Under the pieces are notes generated by a model that did no database searches, was not told the origin of the DNA, and saw only the letters and a program-made list of their open reading frames with translations. A stretch of DNA of 64,000 bases from Bacteroides sp. GTDB lineage: Bacteria > Bacteroidota > Bacteroidia > Bacteroidales > Bacteroidaceae. Positions 9,734-19,968 of the stretch are shown here, piece by piece; the first letter of the stretch is position 1; each line of letters begins with the position of its first letter. The translations under genes and the position numbers were made by a program. The DNA is taken from positions 496,001-560,000 of the forward strand of contig JAJQFD010000042.1 in the NCBI GenBank assembly GCA_021201335.1, given 5' to 3'.

Positions 9734-10909
9734 TTACTCTTTGAGGATTGATTTCGCAATTCCCATCTCCAATCCGCGGAGTTCTGCCAAACCGCGGAGG
9801 CGGCCAATGCAAGAATAACCCGGGTTTGTTTTCTTCTTCAAATCGTCAATCATCTGATGCCCGTGATCCGGACGCATCGGGATAGACACCTGCCGGCGTT
9901 GTTGCAATCCGAGGAAAGCTTTCATCACGTGATACATATCGACGTCTCCTTCCAGGTGATTAGCTTCGTAGAAGTTGCCTTCTTCGTCTCTCTGCGTGCT
10001 GCGGAAATGAACGAAGTTAACCCTTTCACCAAACTGCTTCATCATTCCTTCCAAATCGTTGGCACTCGTTACACCCAATGAACCTGTACAAAGACATAAA
10101 CCATTGGATACATTCGGTACAGCATCAATTAATTTCTGGAAATCTTCCGCCGAACTCATGATACGGGGTAAGCCGAGGATAGAGTAAGGAGGATCGTCGG
10201 GATGGATAACCAGCATAACACCTGCTTCATCAGCTACCGGGGTAATTTCTTTCAGGAAGTAGATCAGATTCGCCCGAAGCTTCTCTGCGTCTACATCTTT
10301 GTATCGGTCCAGTTCTTTCTGGAACTGCTCTAAGGTAAAGCTTTCTTCCGATCCGGGCAGTCCGGCAATCATGTTCCGGATTAACAACTGCTTATCAGCA
10401 TCGGTCATTTGATCGAAACGAGCTTTCGCTTTCGCTTTCTCTTCGTCTGTATAGTCGGCTTCCGCGCCTGGACGTTTCAGTAGAAAAAGATCAAAAGCGA
10501 CAAAGGCGGCTCTTTCGAAGCGAAGGGCACGAGATCCGTCGGGAAGTTCATAAGCAAGATCGGTACGGGTCCAGTCCAACACAGGCATAAAGTTGTAGGT
10601 CACAATGTTAACGCCGCATTTTCCCAGATTGCGTAAGCTCTCTTTGTAGTTATCGATATATTTCTGAAAATCTCCCGTTTGGGTTTTGATATGTTCGTGC
10701 ACAGGAACGCTTTCCACTACCGACCAGCGAAGGCCAACAGCTTCCAATTCTTCCTTGCGTTTCATGATTTCTTCCACTGTCCATACTTCACCGTTTTTGA
10801 TGTGATGCAGGGCGGTTACGATACCGGTTGCACCGGCTTGTTTGATATCCCAAAGGCCAACTGGGTCATTCGGACCATACCAGCGCCAGGTTTGTTCACA
10901 AAGATACAT
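9734..10909 (-). CDS. uxuA: Mannonate dehydratase
   Basis: A 391-residue UxuA-family protein. It starts [20 protein letters not shown], as in the family, and carries the metal- and substrate-binding [20 protein letters not shown] and MRPDHGHQM motifs expected of this TIM-barrel enzyme. It converts D-mannonate to 2-keto-3-deoxygluconate in the cytosol, the step after fructuronate reduction in hexuronate catabolism. It is the last gene before a strong terminator, 65 bases downstream of an SDR of the fructuronate reductase type. The pair tells what the locus feeds on: uronic acids released from the glycan. Confidence 0.95.
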   Translation of the reverse strand: MYLCEQTWRWYGPNDPVGLWDIKQAGATGIVTALHHIKNGEVWTVEEIMKRKEELEAVGLRWSVVESVPVHEHIKTQTGDFQKYIDNYKESLRNLGKCGVNIVTYNFMPVLDWTRTDLAYELPDGSRALRFERAAFVAFDLFLLKRPGAEADYTDEEKAKAKARFDQMTDADKQLLIRNMIAGLPGSEESFTLEQFQKELDRYKDVDAEKLRANLIYFLKEITPVADEAGVMLVIHPDDPPYSILGLPRIMSSAEDFQKLIDAVPNVSNGLCLCTGSLGVTSANDLEGMMKQFGERVNFVHFRSTQRDEEGNFYEANHLEGDVDMYHVMKAFLGLQQRRQVSIPMRPDHGHQMIDDLKKKTNPGYSCIGRLRGLAELRGLEMGIAKSILKE

Positions 10910-10974
10910 ATATTGGTTTTTAAGTTTGTGAGTTCTTTAGTTGTTACATTTACTCGTTTGTGGAGAAACTCCTC

Positions 10975-11787
10975 TTACATGGCAAAGCTTTCGAATCCAC
11001 CATCTACGACAGCTACGGTTCCGGTAACGAACGCAGAAGCTTCACTGATCAGGTAGTGGATGGTTCCACAGAGTTCTTCCGGACGTCCCATTCTGCCAAA
11101 CGGAGTCTGACGGATTACGTCTTGTCCGCGTTTTGTATAAGAACCGTCAGGATTTGTCAGAAGGGCTTTATTTTGTTGCGTCAGGAAGAATCCCGGAGCA
11201 ATGGCATTGACACGGATTCCTTCTCCGAATTTGCTGGCAACTTCTGTAGCCATATATTTCGTAAAGTTTGAGATACCTGCTTTCGCTGCTGCGTATCCAG
11301 CGACGCGAGTCAAAGGACGGAAGGCAGCCATAGATGAGAAGTTGATAATGCATCCGGCCTTCTGGTCAACCATCGGTTTCAAGAAAATCTGAGAAGGTAA
11401 CACAGTGCCTGAAAGATTCAGGTCGAGTACTTTTTTGAAGGCTTCAATCTGAAGATCAAAGATGGTTTGATCGGGAGAGATTGTCGCACCTGCCATATTA
11501 CCGCCGGCAGCGTTCAACAATACATCAATACGGCCGTACTTAGCCAGGATATCTTCTCTGTTTTTTTCCAGTACTTCCTGGTTCAATACATCGGTAATGA
11601 AGAAGGCTGCTTCCCCACCCTTTTTCTGGATGTCTTCCACAAGTGCCTTTCCTGCATTTTCATCCCTGTCGAGAATTACAATTTTACTGCCTTGTTCTGC
11701 CAGATATTCGGCAATTGTTCTTCCCAAGATTCCGGCGCCTCCGGTAATCAGGATGACTTTGTCTTTAATACAAAATAAGTTGGTCAT
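10975..11787 (-). CDS. SDR oxidoreductase, probable D-fructuronate reductase
   Basis: The 270-residue protein is a classical short-chain dehydrogenase: TGGAGILGRTIAEYLA (NAD(P)-binding TGxxxGxG), NAAGG, catalytic Ser in INFSSMAA, and YAAAKAG (YxxxK). SDR proteins of this length next to uxuA act as fructuronate reductase (Bacillus YjmF/UxuB type), making D-mannonate for the next enzyme. KduD-type 2-keto-3-deoxygluconate dehydrogenase is a closely related alternative, relevant because a GH88 enzyme is encoded nearby. Adjacency to uxuA favours the first assignment. It is 28 bases downstream of the second GH2 gene. Confidence 0.75.
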   Translation of the reverse strand: MTNLFCIKDKVILITGGAGILGRTIAEYLAEQGSKIVILDRDENAGKALVEDIQKKGGEAAFFITDVLNQEVLEKNREDILAKYGRIDVLLNAAGGNMAGATISPDQTIFDLQIEAFKKVLDLNLSGTVLPSQIFLKPMVDQKAGCIINFSSMAAFRPLTRVAGYAAAKAGISNFTKYMATEVASKFGEGIRVNAIAPGFFLTQQNKALLTNPDGSYTKRGQDVIRQTPFGRMGRPEELCGTIHYLISEASAFVTGTVAVVDGGFESFAM

Positions 11788-11815
11788 GATATTATTCTTC
11801 GATTAGTTAATTAAG

Positions 11816-14245
11816 TTACTTGGAGGCAAATATAGTTATTAAATCCGAAGTTAAAGCATCCGTTCTGGCCAAAATGTGTGCGCACACGGCTGATTTATCT
11901 GTTTTTACGACTTTTATACCAGCCCTCCCATTATAGGCTTGCAGTCTCCTTGAACCAATGGAAGTTCCCTGGTTTTCCAGAAGTTTTCCATTACCCATCA
12001 CAGAGAAATTAATATACTCGCGGGAATCCAGACAGCGACGACCGTTCTTATCCCGTAACTCTGCTTCAATAAAGACAGTATCGTTATCTAAAACCGTTTG
12101 AGTAATGTGTATCTTCGCTGCTTCGCCCCATTTTCCAGTTTGATATTCCTGGCTAATCTCGTCCGTAATTTGTTCTTTCTTATGAGTCGCGATTGCCCGT
12201 AAAGTATTTGCTCCTTCCTCGTATGTAACTTTCCATCTCAGTCCGGCCGCGGGGAAATCCTGGCTGTTTCTTTTCTTCTTTCCTTGCGAAACTCCATTTA
12301 CAAATAGTTCCACTTCAGAGCAGTTGGAATAGACAAGTACTTCTTTCTTCTCCCCTTTTTCGCCCCAACGTACCGGCCAGGAATGACCGTAGATATGTAT
12401 CATCGGAGTAGTTGTCCAGTAAGACTGGAATACATAGTAGCTCTCTTTTGGGGTTAAGTCGCGTTCCACAACTCCTTTTTGGTTCACGTACGGAACCGGA
12501 TTCTCAGGCCTCAGCGGTGTGGAGAAATCTTTGAAAGTCCAGAAAGCCGCTCCCGTAAGATAAGGCATGTTCTCTTGTTCTTTCAGATGCCAATCGAACA
12601 AACGAATGATGTATAATTCCGACCAGTCGCCTTTATTGGCTGCATTGCTTACTTCCTTGAAATCTCCTTCTGCATGACGGCGTGCATGACTGTCGCCTCC
12701 CCATTCGGCATGGAAGAAACGGGTGGTTCCTTCGAATCCTTTGTCGTTCATCTCCCGGTAATCGGTAAACTTACGGCTATACCATCCAGCCCAGATAGTA
12801 GGTGAATATACGTCAATAATATCTTTACAAAACTCGCAACGGCGAATGGCGGTCAGCCTGCTATCGTCTAATTGATGGGATAGGTCGTGCAGTTCCTTCA
12901 TGAACTTCCGGATGGCTTCTTTATCGAACTCCGGAAAATCTCCCGGCCAGTCGTTTTCGTTACCCATGCCCCAGAGGATTACGGATGGATGATTGTAATG
13001 CTGCTCTATCATATTCGTCAGCATTCGTTTGGCCTGGGATTTGTATTTATCGCCACCGAGTCCACCACGGCACCAGGGTATCTCTTCCCATACAAGGATG
13101 CCTAATTCATCGCATAGTCGCAGGATGATATCGGACTGCTGATAGTGTCCCAACCGGATGAAATTAGCACCCATATCTTTGATAAGCTTCATCTCCTGAA
13201 TCATGATGTCTTCTGTTAACGCGGCAGCCAAACCGGAATGATCTTCATGCCGATGCGTACCTCTTAGCAGGAGGCGTTTCCCATTCAGATAAAAGGGACC
13301 TTTCTCTTTGAATTCAAAGTGACGGAATCCAAAACGATCTGTGACACTCAGTTGTTGACCGTTGACGGTTAATGAAACTTCACACGTATAGAGTTGCGGA
13401 TTTTCCGTATTCCATAAAAGTGGTTTCTTTATTTCTGTCTCTAACAGATTCGTATTTTGAATAGATGAAACAGATTTACTTGTAGTGGAAATCACTTTTC
13501 CTTTCGGGTCTTTCACAACCAATGAAACGACACATTCATCCTGAAGTTGAAGCGGATTGTATAAGGATACACCCACTTTTAAAGCTCCCCTATTTCCCTT
13601 TTCATCGACACTTGCATCGATACGGATACGATCAAACGATACTTTCGGTACATACACCAGATTCACATAGCGGTACAATCCGCCATACAAATTAAAGTCT
13701 GACATATCGGATGGAATCGTTTCCGTATCCCGGGTATTCTCACAACGGATGGCAATGGGTATTTTACCTTTAAAGCGTTCCGTATAAAGGGTTGTTTTTG
13801 TAAATGCATGTACGGCATCCGTGATATCTACCTTCCAACCGTCATACCCGCCTACATGGCTTCCTACTTTGGTAGTATAAACATACACTTCCGTATTCTG
13901 ACCGGCTCCTTCGAACTCCAATAAGATACGACCTGATGGATAAGTATTGTTGATATCTAAGTTGGTACGATACCAGCCTGCTCCCTGATAGTAATTCACA
14001 TCCGGATCGACTGCATCGTCAGCATTGAAGCAATGGGGTAAATTTACCTTTTGCCAAAGGGGTACGGATTCCGGCTGGCCAGGTCTGAACGGACGCATTA
14101 CTTCCCAGACGCTTCCCATATCCTGACGAATAAACTCCCACCCTTCATTCAATCTGGTTTTCTGATTAGAGGGAATAACAACCGCTTGCAACTGTAATAT
14201 CATACAGCTGCAAGCAATCAATGTGAGTAATATTTTGTTTTTCAT
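11816..14245 (-). CDS. Secreted GH2 family glycoside hydrolase (beta-glucuronidase or beta-galactosidase type)
   Basis: An 809-residue protein with an N-terminal signal peptide (MKNKILLTLIACSCMILQLQA), followed by GH2 sugar-binding, immunoglobulin-like and TIM-barrel domains. The acid/base Glu is in LWGMGNEND and the nucleophile Glu in FHAEWGGDSH. A VNQKGVVERD segment after the nucleophile has the NxK pattern that binds the uronate carboxylate in beta-glucuronidases, although similar strings occur in some beta-galactosidases. Its place between a uronate-lyase fusion and uronate catabolic genes favours release of glucuronic acid. Probably periplasmic. Substrate remains an inference. Confidence 0.85.
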   Translation of the reverse strand: MKNKILLTLIACSCMILQLQAVVIPSNQKTRLNEGWEFIRQDMGSVWEVMRPFRPGQPESVPLWQKVNLPHCFNADDAVDPDVNYYQGAGWYRTNLDINNTYPSGRILLEFEGAGQNTEVYVYTTKVGSHVGGYDGWKVDITDAVHAFTKTTLYTERFKGKIPIAIRCENTRDTETIPSDMSDFNLYGGLYRYVNLVYVPKVSFDRIRIDASVDEKGNRGALKVGVSLYNPLQLQDECVVSLVVKDPKGKVISTTSKSVSSIQNTNLLETEIKKPLLWNTENPQLYTCEVSLTVNGQQLSVTDRFGFRHFEFKEKGPFYLNGKRLLLRGTHRHEDHSGLAAALTEDIMIQEMKLIKDMGANFIRLGHYQQSDIILRLCDELGILVWEEIPWCRGGLGGDKYKSQAKRMLTNMIEQHYNHPSVILWGMGNENDWPGDFPEFDKEAIRKFMKELHDLSHQLDDSRLTAIRRCEFCKDIIDVYSPTIWAGWYSRKFTDYREMNDKGFEGTTRFFHAEWGGDSHARRHAEGDFKEVSNAANKGDWSELYIIRLFDWHLKEQENMPYLTGAAFWTFKDFSTPLRPENPVPYVNQKGVVERDLTPKESYYVFQSYWTTTPMIHIYGHSWPVRWGEKGEKKEVLVYSNCSEVELFVNGVSQGKKKRNSQDFPAAGLRWKVTYEEGANTLRAIATHKKEQITDEISQEYQTGKWGEAAKIHITQTVLDNDTVFIEAELRDKNGRRCLDSREYINFSVMGNGKLLENQGTSIGSRRLQAYNGRAGIKVVKTDKSAVCAHILARTDALTSDLITIFASK

Positions 14246-14248
14246 GCC

Positions 14249-16573
14249 CTAGTAATTAGTGACTCCCGCCTTTCTCAGTAATGCTTCGAGGTAATAATAA
14301 TCCGCATACGATATGGGCACATCTATTTCATCATTCTTAGGATAGTTTCCGGTAGAATGGAGTAACAGGAATCCCTGATATGTACCATACTCTGCCTGAT
14401 AACTGGTGTGTAGGTTGTGAACTATTCGATCGGCCAATTCTTTGTATTTGCTTCCCTTCCCACCAGAATAGGTGGCCAGTTCATATAGGGCGGATGCGAT
14501 AATAGATGCTGCCGAAGCATCCCGGGGCGCATTGGGGATGGCCGGATCTTTCATATCCCAGTAAGGAATTAAATCCGATGGCATATTGGGTAAAGCATAG
14601 AAGAAATCAGCTATGTTCTCGGCGTGTTTCAAATAAGCAGGGTCTTTGGTAAAACGATAACACAAGGTGTAACCATACAATCCCCAGGCTTGGCCACGGC
14701 TCCAAATGGATTCGTCTTCAATTCCCTGATGGGTTTGTTTGTTAATCACTGCTCCGCTGATGGTATCATAATTAACCACATGATAAGAAGAATGGTCGGC
14801 GCGGAAGTGATGTTTTAAGGTTGTATTGGCATGGTTTACCGCAATGTTATGGTAGATAGAGTCACCGGTTTGTTGGGTAGCCCAGAAGAGTAATTCCAAA
14901 TTCATCATGTTATCAATGATAACCGGGAATTGCCATACTTTGGTATTAAAGTCCCAGGAACGAAGAGCTTTTACTTCGTCGCTGTATCGGGTTATCAATG
15001 ATTTGGCCGCTTGTATGGCGACATCTTTGTACGATTGTTCGCCGGTAAGACGATATGCTTCGCCAAAGGAACAATGGATAATGAAACCCAGATCATGCGT
15101 TCCTTTAAACCATTTCATCTCTTCAATGGGCCAGGTATAACTTACAGCCTGCTGTCTTCGGCAATGGCTGTTGGTATAATTAAAGGTTTTCCATAAGGAA
15201 CCGGGGAAAAAACCGGAACACCAGTCACGCGGAGCAACCATTCGAAGTTCACCCTCTTCTCCCACCGTACGGGGACTAAATGCTTTGGGGTCCTTAACAC
15301 GTGGCTTTGCTTTAACAGCACATTCCAGTGCATAATTTAATTGTTTATCCGCAAAGGCGAATGCATTTTCTATTTCATCGGCTTTCAGATAAAGCAGGTT
15401 GAAAAGATCTTCCGGGTTTTTAGTTTTATAGCGGCGGTAGAGTTGCAGATAATCCGTACGTTTCGGATTAAAGGTATATATACGGTAGATATCTTTGGCC
15501 AGTTCATCTTGTTTGTACTCCCATTCGCTGATTTGCTTGTAGGGCCAGTCGGTTAACTTCTTTCCCAGATAGGGAGTAAGGAAATCAACGGCTTTGTAGA
15601 AGTTACGACCATCGGCGGAAGTTGCATTATCGATGTTAAGACCGATTTTCTGAGCCATCAGGAAAATGTCAATCATGTGATGCAGATTAAACTGCGAATA
15701 ACCGAAAGCCAGTGTTCTTCTCAATTCCTGAGGTTGTTTACCATCCGGTTCAATATGAGTAAAGGTACGTCTTTCGGGAAATGTCTTTATAAGGTCTTCA
15801 GCCACCTTTTGGTTGCCGGTATAAAGAGCATAGGCAATGGCTTGAGCATCGTACGCCACGGCATGGTTATTTTTCCGTTGGAATTCTTCCTTTCCCTGCT
15901 CGCTGGTTAAAATCCAGTTCAGTAGTTGCGAGAACCATTCTTTCAGCTTTTTAGAATCTTTAGCGGTAAATGCTTTGGATGATTCCAGCAGCTGAACACC
16001 ATCCAGCATTTCCACAAAAGAATAAGCATCGATAACTCCGTAACAACGACCTTTGTCATTGTCATGACCAGGGGCTACCTGTGCGTAATTTAAATTCGGG
16101 TTCATCCGGGTATCTTTATTGAAAAACCATACCCGGATTAGTTCGGTAGCTTTCTGTGCATAGCGTTCGTCTCCGCTAAAATACCAGGCGAGCGATAGAT
16201 GTTTGACACTATTGGCCATCTTTCCCAAACGTACCCTGTCCAGTTTCTCCAACTCTGGGTTGGATACACCGTCGATAGTGATATAAGGTAATCCGTTTGG
16301 TTTGGAAGGGTCAGGCCAGAAATAACGTGCCTGACTCATGTAGTCATGTTTATCCCCACTAGCGGGGGTTTTTTCTTTCATCATTACCGAAAGGGGTTCT
16401 TTGGTTAACTCCTGGTCTGCCCTTTTCAGTAACTTTTCATAAGCAGTGGCGTATGCCGGCTGGGATAAGGAGTTTTTTACTTCTTTCAGGTGTTCCGGGC
16501 TCCAGACAGACTGTGCCGATATCCAGGAAAGAGGCAGTAAACATAAAATAAGAAGGGAAAGTTTTTTTCTCAT
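14249..16573 (-). CDS. Alginate-lyase-superfamily domain fused to GH88 unsaturated uronyl hydrolase
   Basis: The protein is 774 residues from the ATG at 16573, which begins a clean signal peptide (MRKKLSLLILCLLPLSWISAQ); an ATG at 16585 adds four residues. Residues about 20-390 resemble the (alpha/alpha) toroid of the alginate lyase superfamily (polysaccharide lyases such as PL5/PL38), with SQARYFWPDPS and RKNNHAVAYDAQAIAYAL. Residues about 400-774 are GH88-like, with both catalytic Asp contexts visible: GTHDLGFI and IIDNMMNLELLFWA, plus WSRGQAWGLYGY. One chain would thus cut a uronate polymer and remove the unsaturated uronic acid left behind, probably in the periplasm. Stop-to-start spacing to the next gene is 3 bases. 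Confidence 0.85.
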   Translation of the reverse strand: MRKKLSLLILCLLPLSWISAQSVWSPEHLKEVKNSLSQPAYATAYEKLLKRADQELTKEPLSVMMKEKTPASGDKHDYMSQARYFWPDPSKPNGLPYITIDGVSNPELEKLDRVRLGKMANSVKHLSLAWYFSGDERYAQKATELIRVWFFNKDTRMNPNLNYAQVAPGHDNDKGRCYGVIDAYSFVEMLDGVQLLESSKAFTAKDSKKLKEWFSQLLNWILTSEQGKEEFQRKNNHAVAYDAQAIAYALYTGNQKVAEDLIKTFPERRTFTHIEPDGKQPQELRRTLAFGYSQFNLHHMIDIFLMAQKIGLNIDNATSADGRNFYKAVDFLTPYLGKKLTDWPYKQISEWEYKQDELAKDIYRIYTFNPKRTDYLQLYRRYKTKNPEDLFNLLYLKADEIENAFAFADKQLNYALECAVKAKPRVKDPKAFSPRTVGEEGELRMVAPRDWCSGFFPGSLWKTFNYTNSHCRRQQAVSYTWPIEEMKWFKGTHDLGFIIHCSFGEAYRLTGEQSYKDVAIQAAKSLITRYSDEVKALRSWDFNTKVWQFPVIIDNMMNLELLFWATQQTGDSIYHNIAVNHANTTLKHHFRADHSSYHVVNYDTISGAVINKQTHQGIEDESIWSRGQAWGLYGYTLCYRFTKDPAYLKHAENIADFFYALPNMPSDLIPYWDMKDPAIPNAPRDASAASIIASALYELATYSGGKGSKYKELADRIVHNLHTSYQAEYGTYQGFLLLHSTGNYPKNDEIDVPISYADYYYLEALLRKAGVTNY

Positions 16574-16601
16574 GGTAACTAACATTATCTATTTAGGTTA
16601 A

Positions 16602-19250
16602 TTATAATCTTCGAAGTTTCAAACCGTTCAGAAAGGATTTTCCATTTGCCGTCTCAAAATTAATCAGTAAGCCATTGTTATCACGCACAATTACCATAAT
16701 TTTTTTCCGGACGGCCTGAAAATAGCCGGATTCCTGACTGGGGGTAAATGAATCTTCTATCTTGTTATTATTCACATAAATATGGAATTTATTCCCCTGG
16801 CTGGTGCCTACCGATGGCTGGCCTAACTGATAAACCAAATCTTCCTGCTGCTTGAAGATATCAGCAAAGAGAAGTTCCAGCTCATACGTGCCCTGTGGCA
16901 CATCAAAGCGGTAGCCTACGGGATTCACACGCAAGGTCTGAAACAAGGGATTATCCGGTGTCAGATGGATTTCTGTCTGGGTGGAAACCTCCTGGTTCTT
17001 TTCCTTGTCTCCATCGGCAGTCAGATACCCCCACTTACCGGGCTGATAGGGCTGATCGGGTAACCACGTTAAATGACTTTCAGGCGAAGTATAGAAACAA
17101 TTGCTTCCTACATTGATGGCCAATTCAACCCCTAGCATATTCTTTTCGGTTAGCGTCTCTGGGATAAAGTTAAAGGTAATGGTTGTTCCATCCTCTATGT
17201 ATTGGCCAGCTTTCTGTCCCACGGCACGGAGTACATTCTGTTCGGTTGCAAAGGGTACATGAAAAACAGCAAAGCAGTTGCTTACATTCTTGATTCCGAG
17301 TGATTTTCCATTCAGGAATAATTCCACAGACGAAAGATTTGTATATACTTTCACAGGTTGAATAACCGGATTACCTTCCTTCTGAACACCTGCTCTCCGG
17401 TTCCAATCCCGCGAAGCAATATGCAATACAGGAATATCTTCCCGAAACATGGCCTTGTAATAATAGAAGACATCCTTCGGCGTACGATCGGCATAAACGA
17501 GTCCTTTGTTGTTGATGCGTGGCATGGACTCATCGCGTAAAGCAGATGAAAAGTCAATGAAATTCCAATGAGTTCCTCCGCTTACGTATTTTTTTTCCTC
17601 AATCACCGGGAGATAATGCTCCAGGTATTTTTGTTGATATTCGATACTAAAGTCAAAACTTTTGGGTTGAAGTGAATGGAGACGCTTGTCTGAACCTGCT
17701 CCATATTCACTAACAATAACCGGATGATCCGGGTAGTCTTTCTGTTGCCTTTCCAGGAATCGGTCGAAGCCCGTTAAGTCTCCACCGTACCAGCCCGAAT
17801 AGAGATTCCAACCAATTACGTTGGTTATATCCCCCAAACCGTATTCATTGTAAGCATTACTTCCGTGAAAAGCAATGGTTGTTACCCGGTATGAATCTTC
17901 TTCTCTGGCAACTTTTTCGAGATGTTTGGTTAAGGCGATTGTACGCTCCAAGATGGGATTTAATTTCTCCGGGTCTTTATACCGACGTAGGGTGACCAGC
18001 AGAATTTCATTCATATATCCCCAAGTAATCACCGAAGGATGGTTATAATGCTGACGAATCATTTCACGAAGGTTCTGTTCGCAGGCTTCTGCGTAACCTT
18101 TTGTATCGGGAACAATATCTATCACCGGAATCTCTTCCCAGGCCAGTATGCCAAGTTTATCACATTGTTCCAGTATGGCAGCATCTTGCGGGTAGTGTGA
18201 AATACGGAGAAAGTTGACACCCATTTCCTTCATCAGGAGCATATCGCGACGGTGCATTTCATCAGTCAAAGCTACCCCAATCGGTTTTTGATCTTGATGA
18301 CGGCACATGCCTCTTAGCTTATAAGGCTTTCCATTCAGGAAGAAACCTTCCTTTCCATCAAAGCGATACCACCGGAATCCGGTATATTGTTGAATTTGAT
18401 CGAGGATTTCTTTCGTCTTTGCTTTTCGGAGAACCGTCTCTACCCGGTAAAGATTGGGGCTTTCAGGCGACCACAAAGAAGGTGACTGCACCGCCTTGGC
18501 ATGATGACGAAATGTATGGGATGCTTTTGCAGCTAATCGTATGGGCTTTTTAATGGTTTCCAGAAGAGAACCGTCTGGACGGTAAATGGTATGCTCAAGG
18601 AGCATTTGTACAGGAGTGGATTCGTGGTTTTCAATCTGTCCCCGGATTACTAATGACGCTTCTTTTTCAGATACCTCCGGTGTTTCAATAAACACCCCAT
18701 CCGAGCTCAGATTCGTGAGACTGATATGTTGTTTAGGTACAGCTATGAGCCACGCATCCCGGTAAATGCCGCCAAAGAAAGTAAAGTCGCCCGAGATGGG
18801 AGGAATATCCTGCCGGGAATTATCCACAGATACGGCAATGGTATTTGTGGAGGCAAAGTTGCAATAAGGAGTAATATCAAACGTAAAAGCGGTGTATCCT
18901 CCACGGTGCTCCCCCAACAGGTGACCGTTGATATATACAGAAACTGCTTTACTTGCTGCCTCGAACTTCAGGAAAAGCTGTTTGTTTTCCCAAGATGATG
19001 GTAGTTGTATCTGTTTCCGGTACCATCCAATACCTTTATAATAATCTTTGTGGGTGTATGCATCTGTATTCCAGGTGTGTGGTAAAGAGACTTTTTCCCA
19101 GTTTTCATCGTTGAACCGGGGTTGTTGTGCTTCCTGAATATCACCTTTATAAAACTTCCATCCGTGGTTTATGGTTTTAGATTCACGCTGTGCTGCCAGA
19201 CTGGAAACCATCAGGCTTAAACAGAGAAATAAAATAATACGGGCGTTCAT
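16602..19250 (-). CDS. Secreted GH2 glycoside hydrolase with C-terminal malectin-like domain
   Basis: An 882-residue protein from the ATG at 19250 (a TTG three codons upstream is less likely). It has a signal peptide MNARIILFLCLSLMVSSLAAQ, then GH2 sandwich, immunoglobulin-like and TIM-barrel domains. The acid/base Glu is in WGYMNEI and the nucleophile Glu in VIVSEYGAGS. Residues about 700-882 form a malectin-like carbohydrate-binding domain (AINVGSNCFY, ELLFADIF, FLNGLKLRRL). It likely removes beta-linked galactose or glucuronic acid from the exposed ends of the target glycan. It is the first enzyme gene after the repeat-bearing gap in the operon. Confidence 0.88.
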   Translation of the reverse strand: MNARIILFLCLSLMVSSLAAQRESKTINHGWKFYKGDIQEAQQPRFNDENWEKVSLPHTWNTDAYTHKDYYKGIGWYRKQIQLPSSWENKQLFLKFEAASKAVSVYINGHLLGEHRGGYTAFTFDITPYCNFASTNTIAVSVDNSRQDIPPISGDFTFFGGIYRDAWLIAVPKQHISLTNLSSDGVFIETPEVSEKEASLVIRGQIENHESTPVQMLLEHTIYRPDGSLLETIKKPIRLAAKASHTFRHHAKAVQSPSLWSPESPNLYRVETVLRKAKTKEILDQIQQYTGFRWYRFDGKEGFFLNGKPYKLRGMCRHQDQKPIGVALTDEMHRRDMLLMKEMGVNFLRISHYPQDAAILEQCDKLGILAWEEIPVIDIVPDTKGYAEACEQNLREMIRQHYNHPSVITWGYMNEILLVTLRRYKDPEKLNPILERTIALTKHLEKVAREEDSYRVTTIAFHGSNAYNEYGLGDITNVIGWNLYSGWYGGDLTGFDRFLERQQKDYPDHPVIVSEYGAGSDKRLHSLQPKSFDFSIEYQQKYLEHYLPVIEEKKYVSGGTHWNFIDFSSALRDESMPRINNKGLVYADRTPKDVFYYYKAMFREDIPVLHIASRDWNRRAGVQKEGNPVIQPVKVYTNLSSVELFLNGKSLGIKNVSNCFAVFHVPFATEQNVLRAVGQKAGQYIEDGTTITFNFIPETLTEKNMLGVELAINVGSNCFYTSPESHLTWLPDQPYQPGKWGYLTADGDKEKNQEVSTQTEIHLTPDNPLFQTLRVNPVGYRFDVPQGTYELELLFADIFKQQEDLVYQLGQPSVGTSQGNKFHIYVNNNKIEDSFTPSQESGYFQAVRKKIMVIVRDNNGLLINFETANGKSFLNGLKLRRL

Positions 19251-19484
19251 ATTGATCAATTGTTTAACGTTTATGCTGAGAATGACTTGTAAAACCCTAA
19301 TAAAGCACGCAGAAAATGCAACCGGAAGATGAGTCGGATACTACCGGAAGATAACTCTGATGCGATCGGGACTTGCAGCAAATGCTACCGCCACCGGATC
19401 GGGATGGAATCTCTCTAGCTGAGAGTTAGTTAATACCCATAAGTTCAACGCCATTCGTTTATATTATCACAGTTACAGTTAGTG
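19251..19484. repeat. Intergenic stretch holding copy B of a short dispersed repeat
   Basis: Positions 19314-19335 match 6174-6195 with two mismatches, and more ACCGG motifs follow to about 19405, including a partial AATGCTACCG at 19381. No coding frame looks real and no TAnnTTTG box is visible on the minus strand for the GH2 gene, so that gene may depend on transcription from upstream. Confidence 0.5.
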
Positions 19485-19790
19485 ACTAAGGCTTAGCCAA
19501 CCGATAAAGAAGGTTGCAAGCCTGACAGATTTAGCCCAGGGTCAGTGAACGAAGTGAGTGCAGCCCTGGGTAGTGACTCACCGCAGGCAATGTGTGCTTG
19601 TAGGCACGGCATACAAAGTATCTAGTAGTGTGCCGTTCTTTCAGAACTCCACTTCCGTATCTCTTATACCCAGGGTTGCGCTCGCTGGGCTCGCTTACCC
19701 TGGGCTAAATCTGTCAGGCTTTCAGCCTTCGCTAATCTTGGGCTCAGCCGTGGTTAATCGTTGGCTCATTCTTGGCTAAATGAATCAGAT
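19485..19790. repeat. Dispersed inverted-repeat element (MITE/REP-like) inside the PUL
   Basis: A perfect 24-bp inverted repeat (19519-19542 with 19697-19720; arm core GACAGATTTAGCCC) encloses about 154 bases. Each half contains its own CCCAGGG/CCCTGGG stem, and weaker flanking similarity (TTAGCCAA) extends the symmetry outward. A related half occurs at about 63930-63965, so this is a repeat family and not a simple terminator. No transposase or open frame is present. It splits the susCD-lipoprotein genes from the enzyme genes and could attenuate or punctuate the operon. Confidence 0.75.
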
Positions 19791-19968
19791 TAAATCTAGT
19801 ACACTACCTATTGTCAACTTCTGTAATAACATAAACGAAATGGTGTTTAAATACCTATTGAAAACTTTGCTATCGTTCATTCGTATAATAAGGAAGGGCC
19901 TTCCAGTAAACGTTGCATTACTTTTGCTTCAGACCCTTCACCAGGCTTCGAATGAATAAATAATGATG

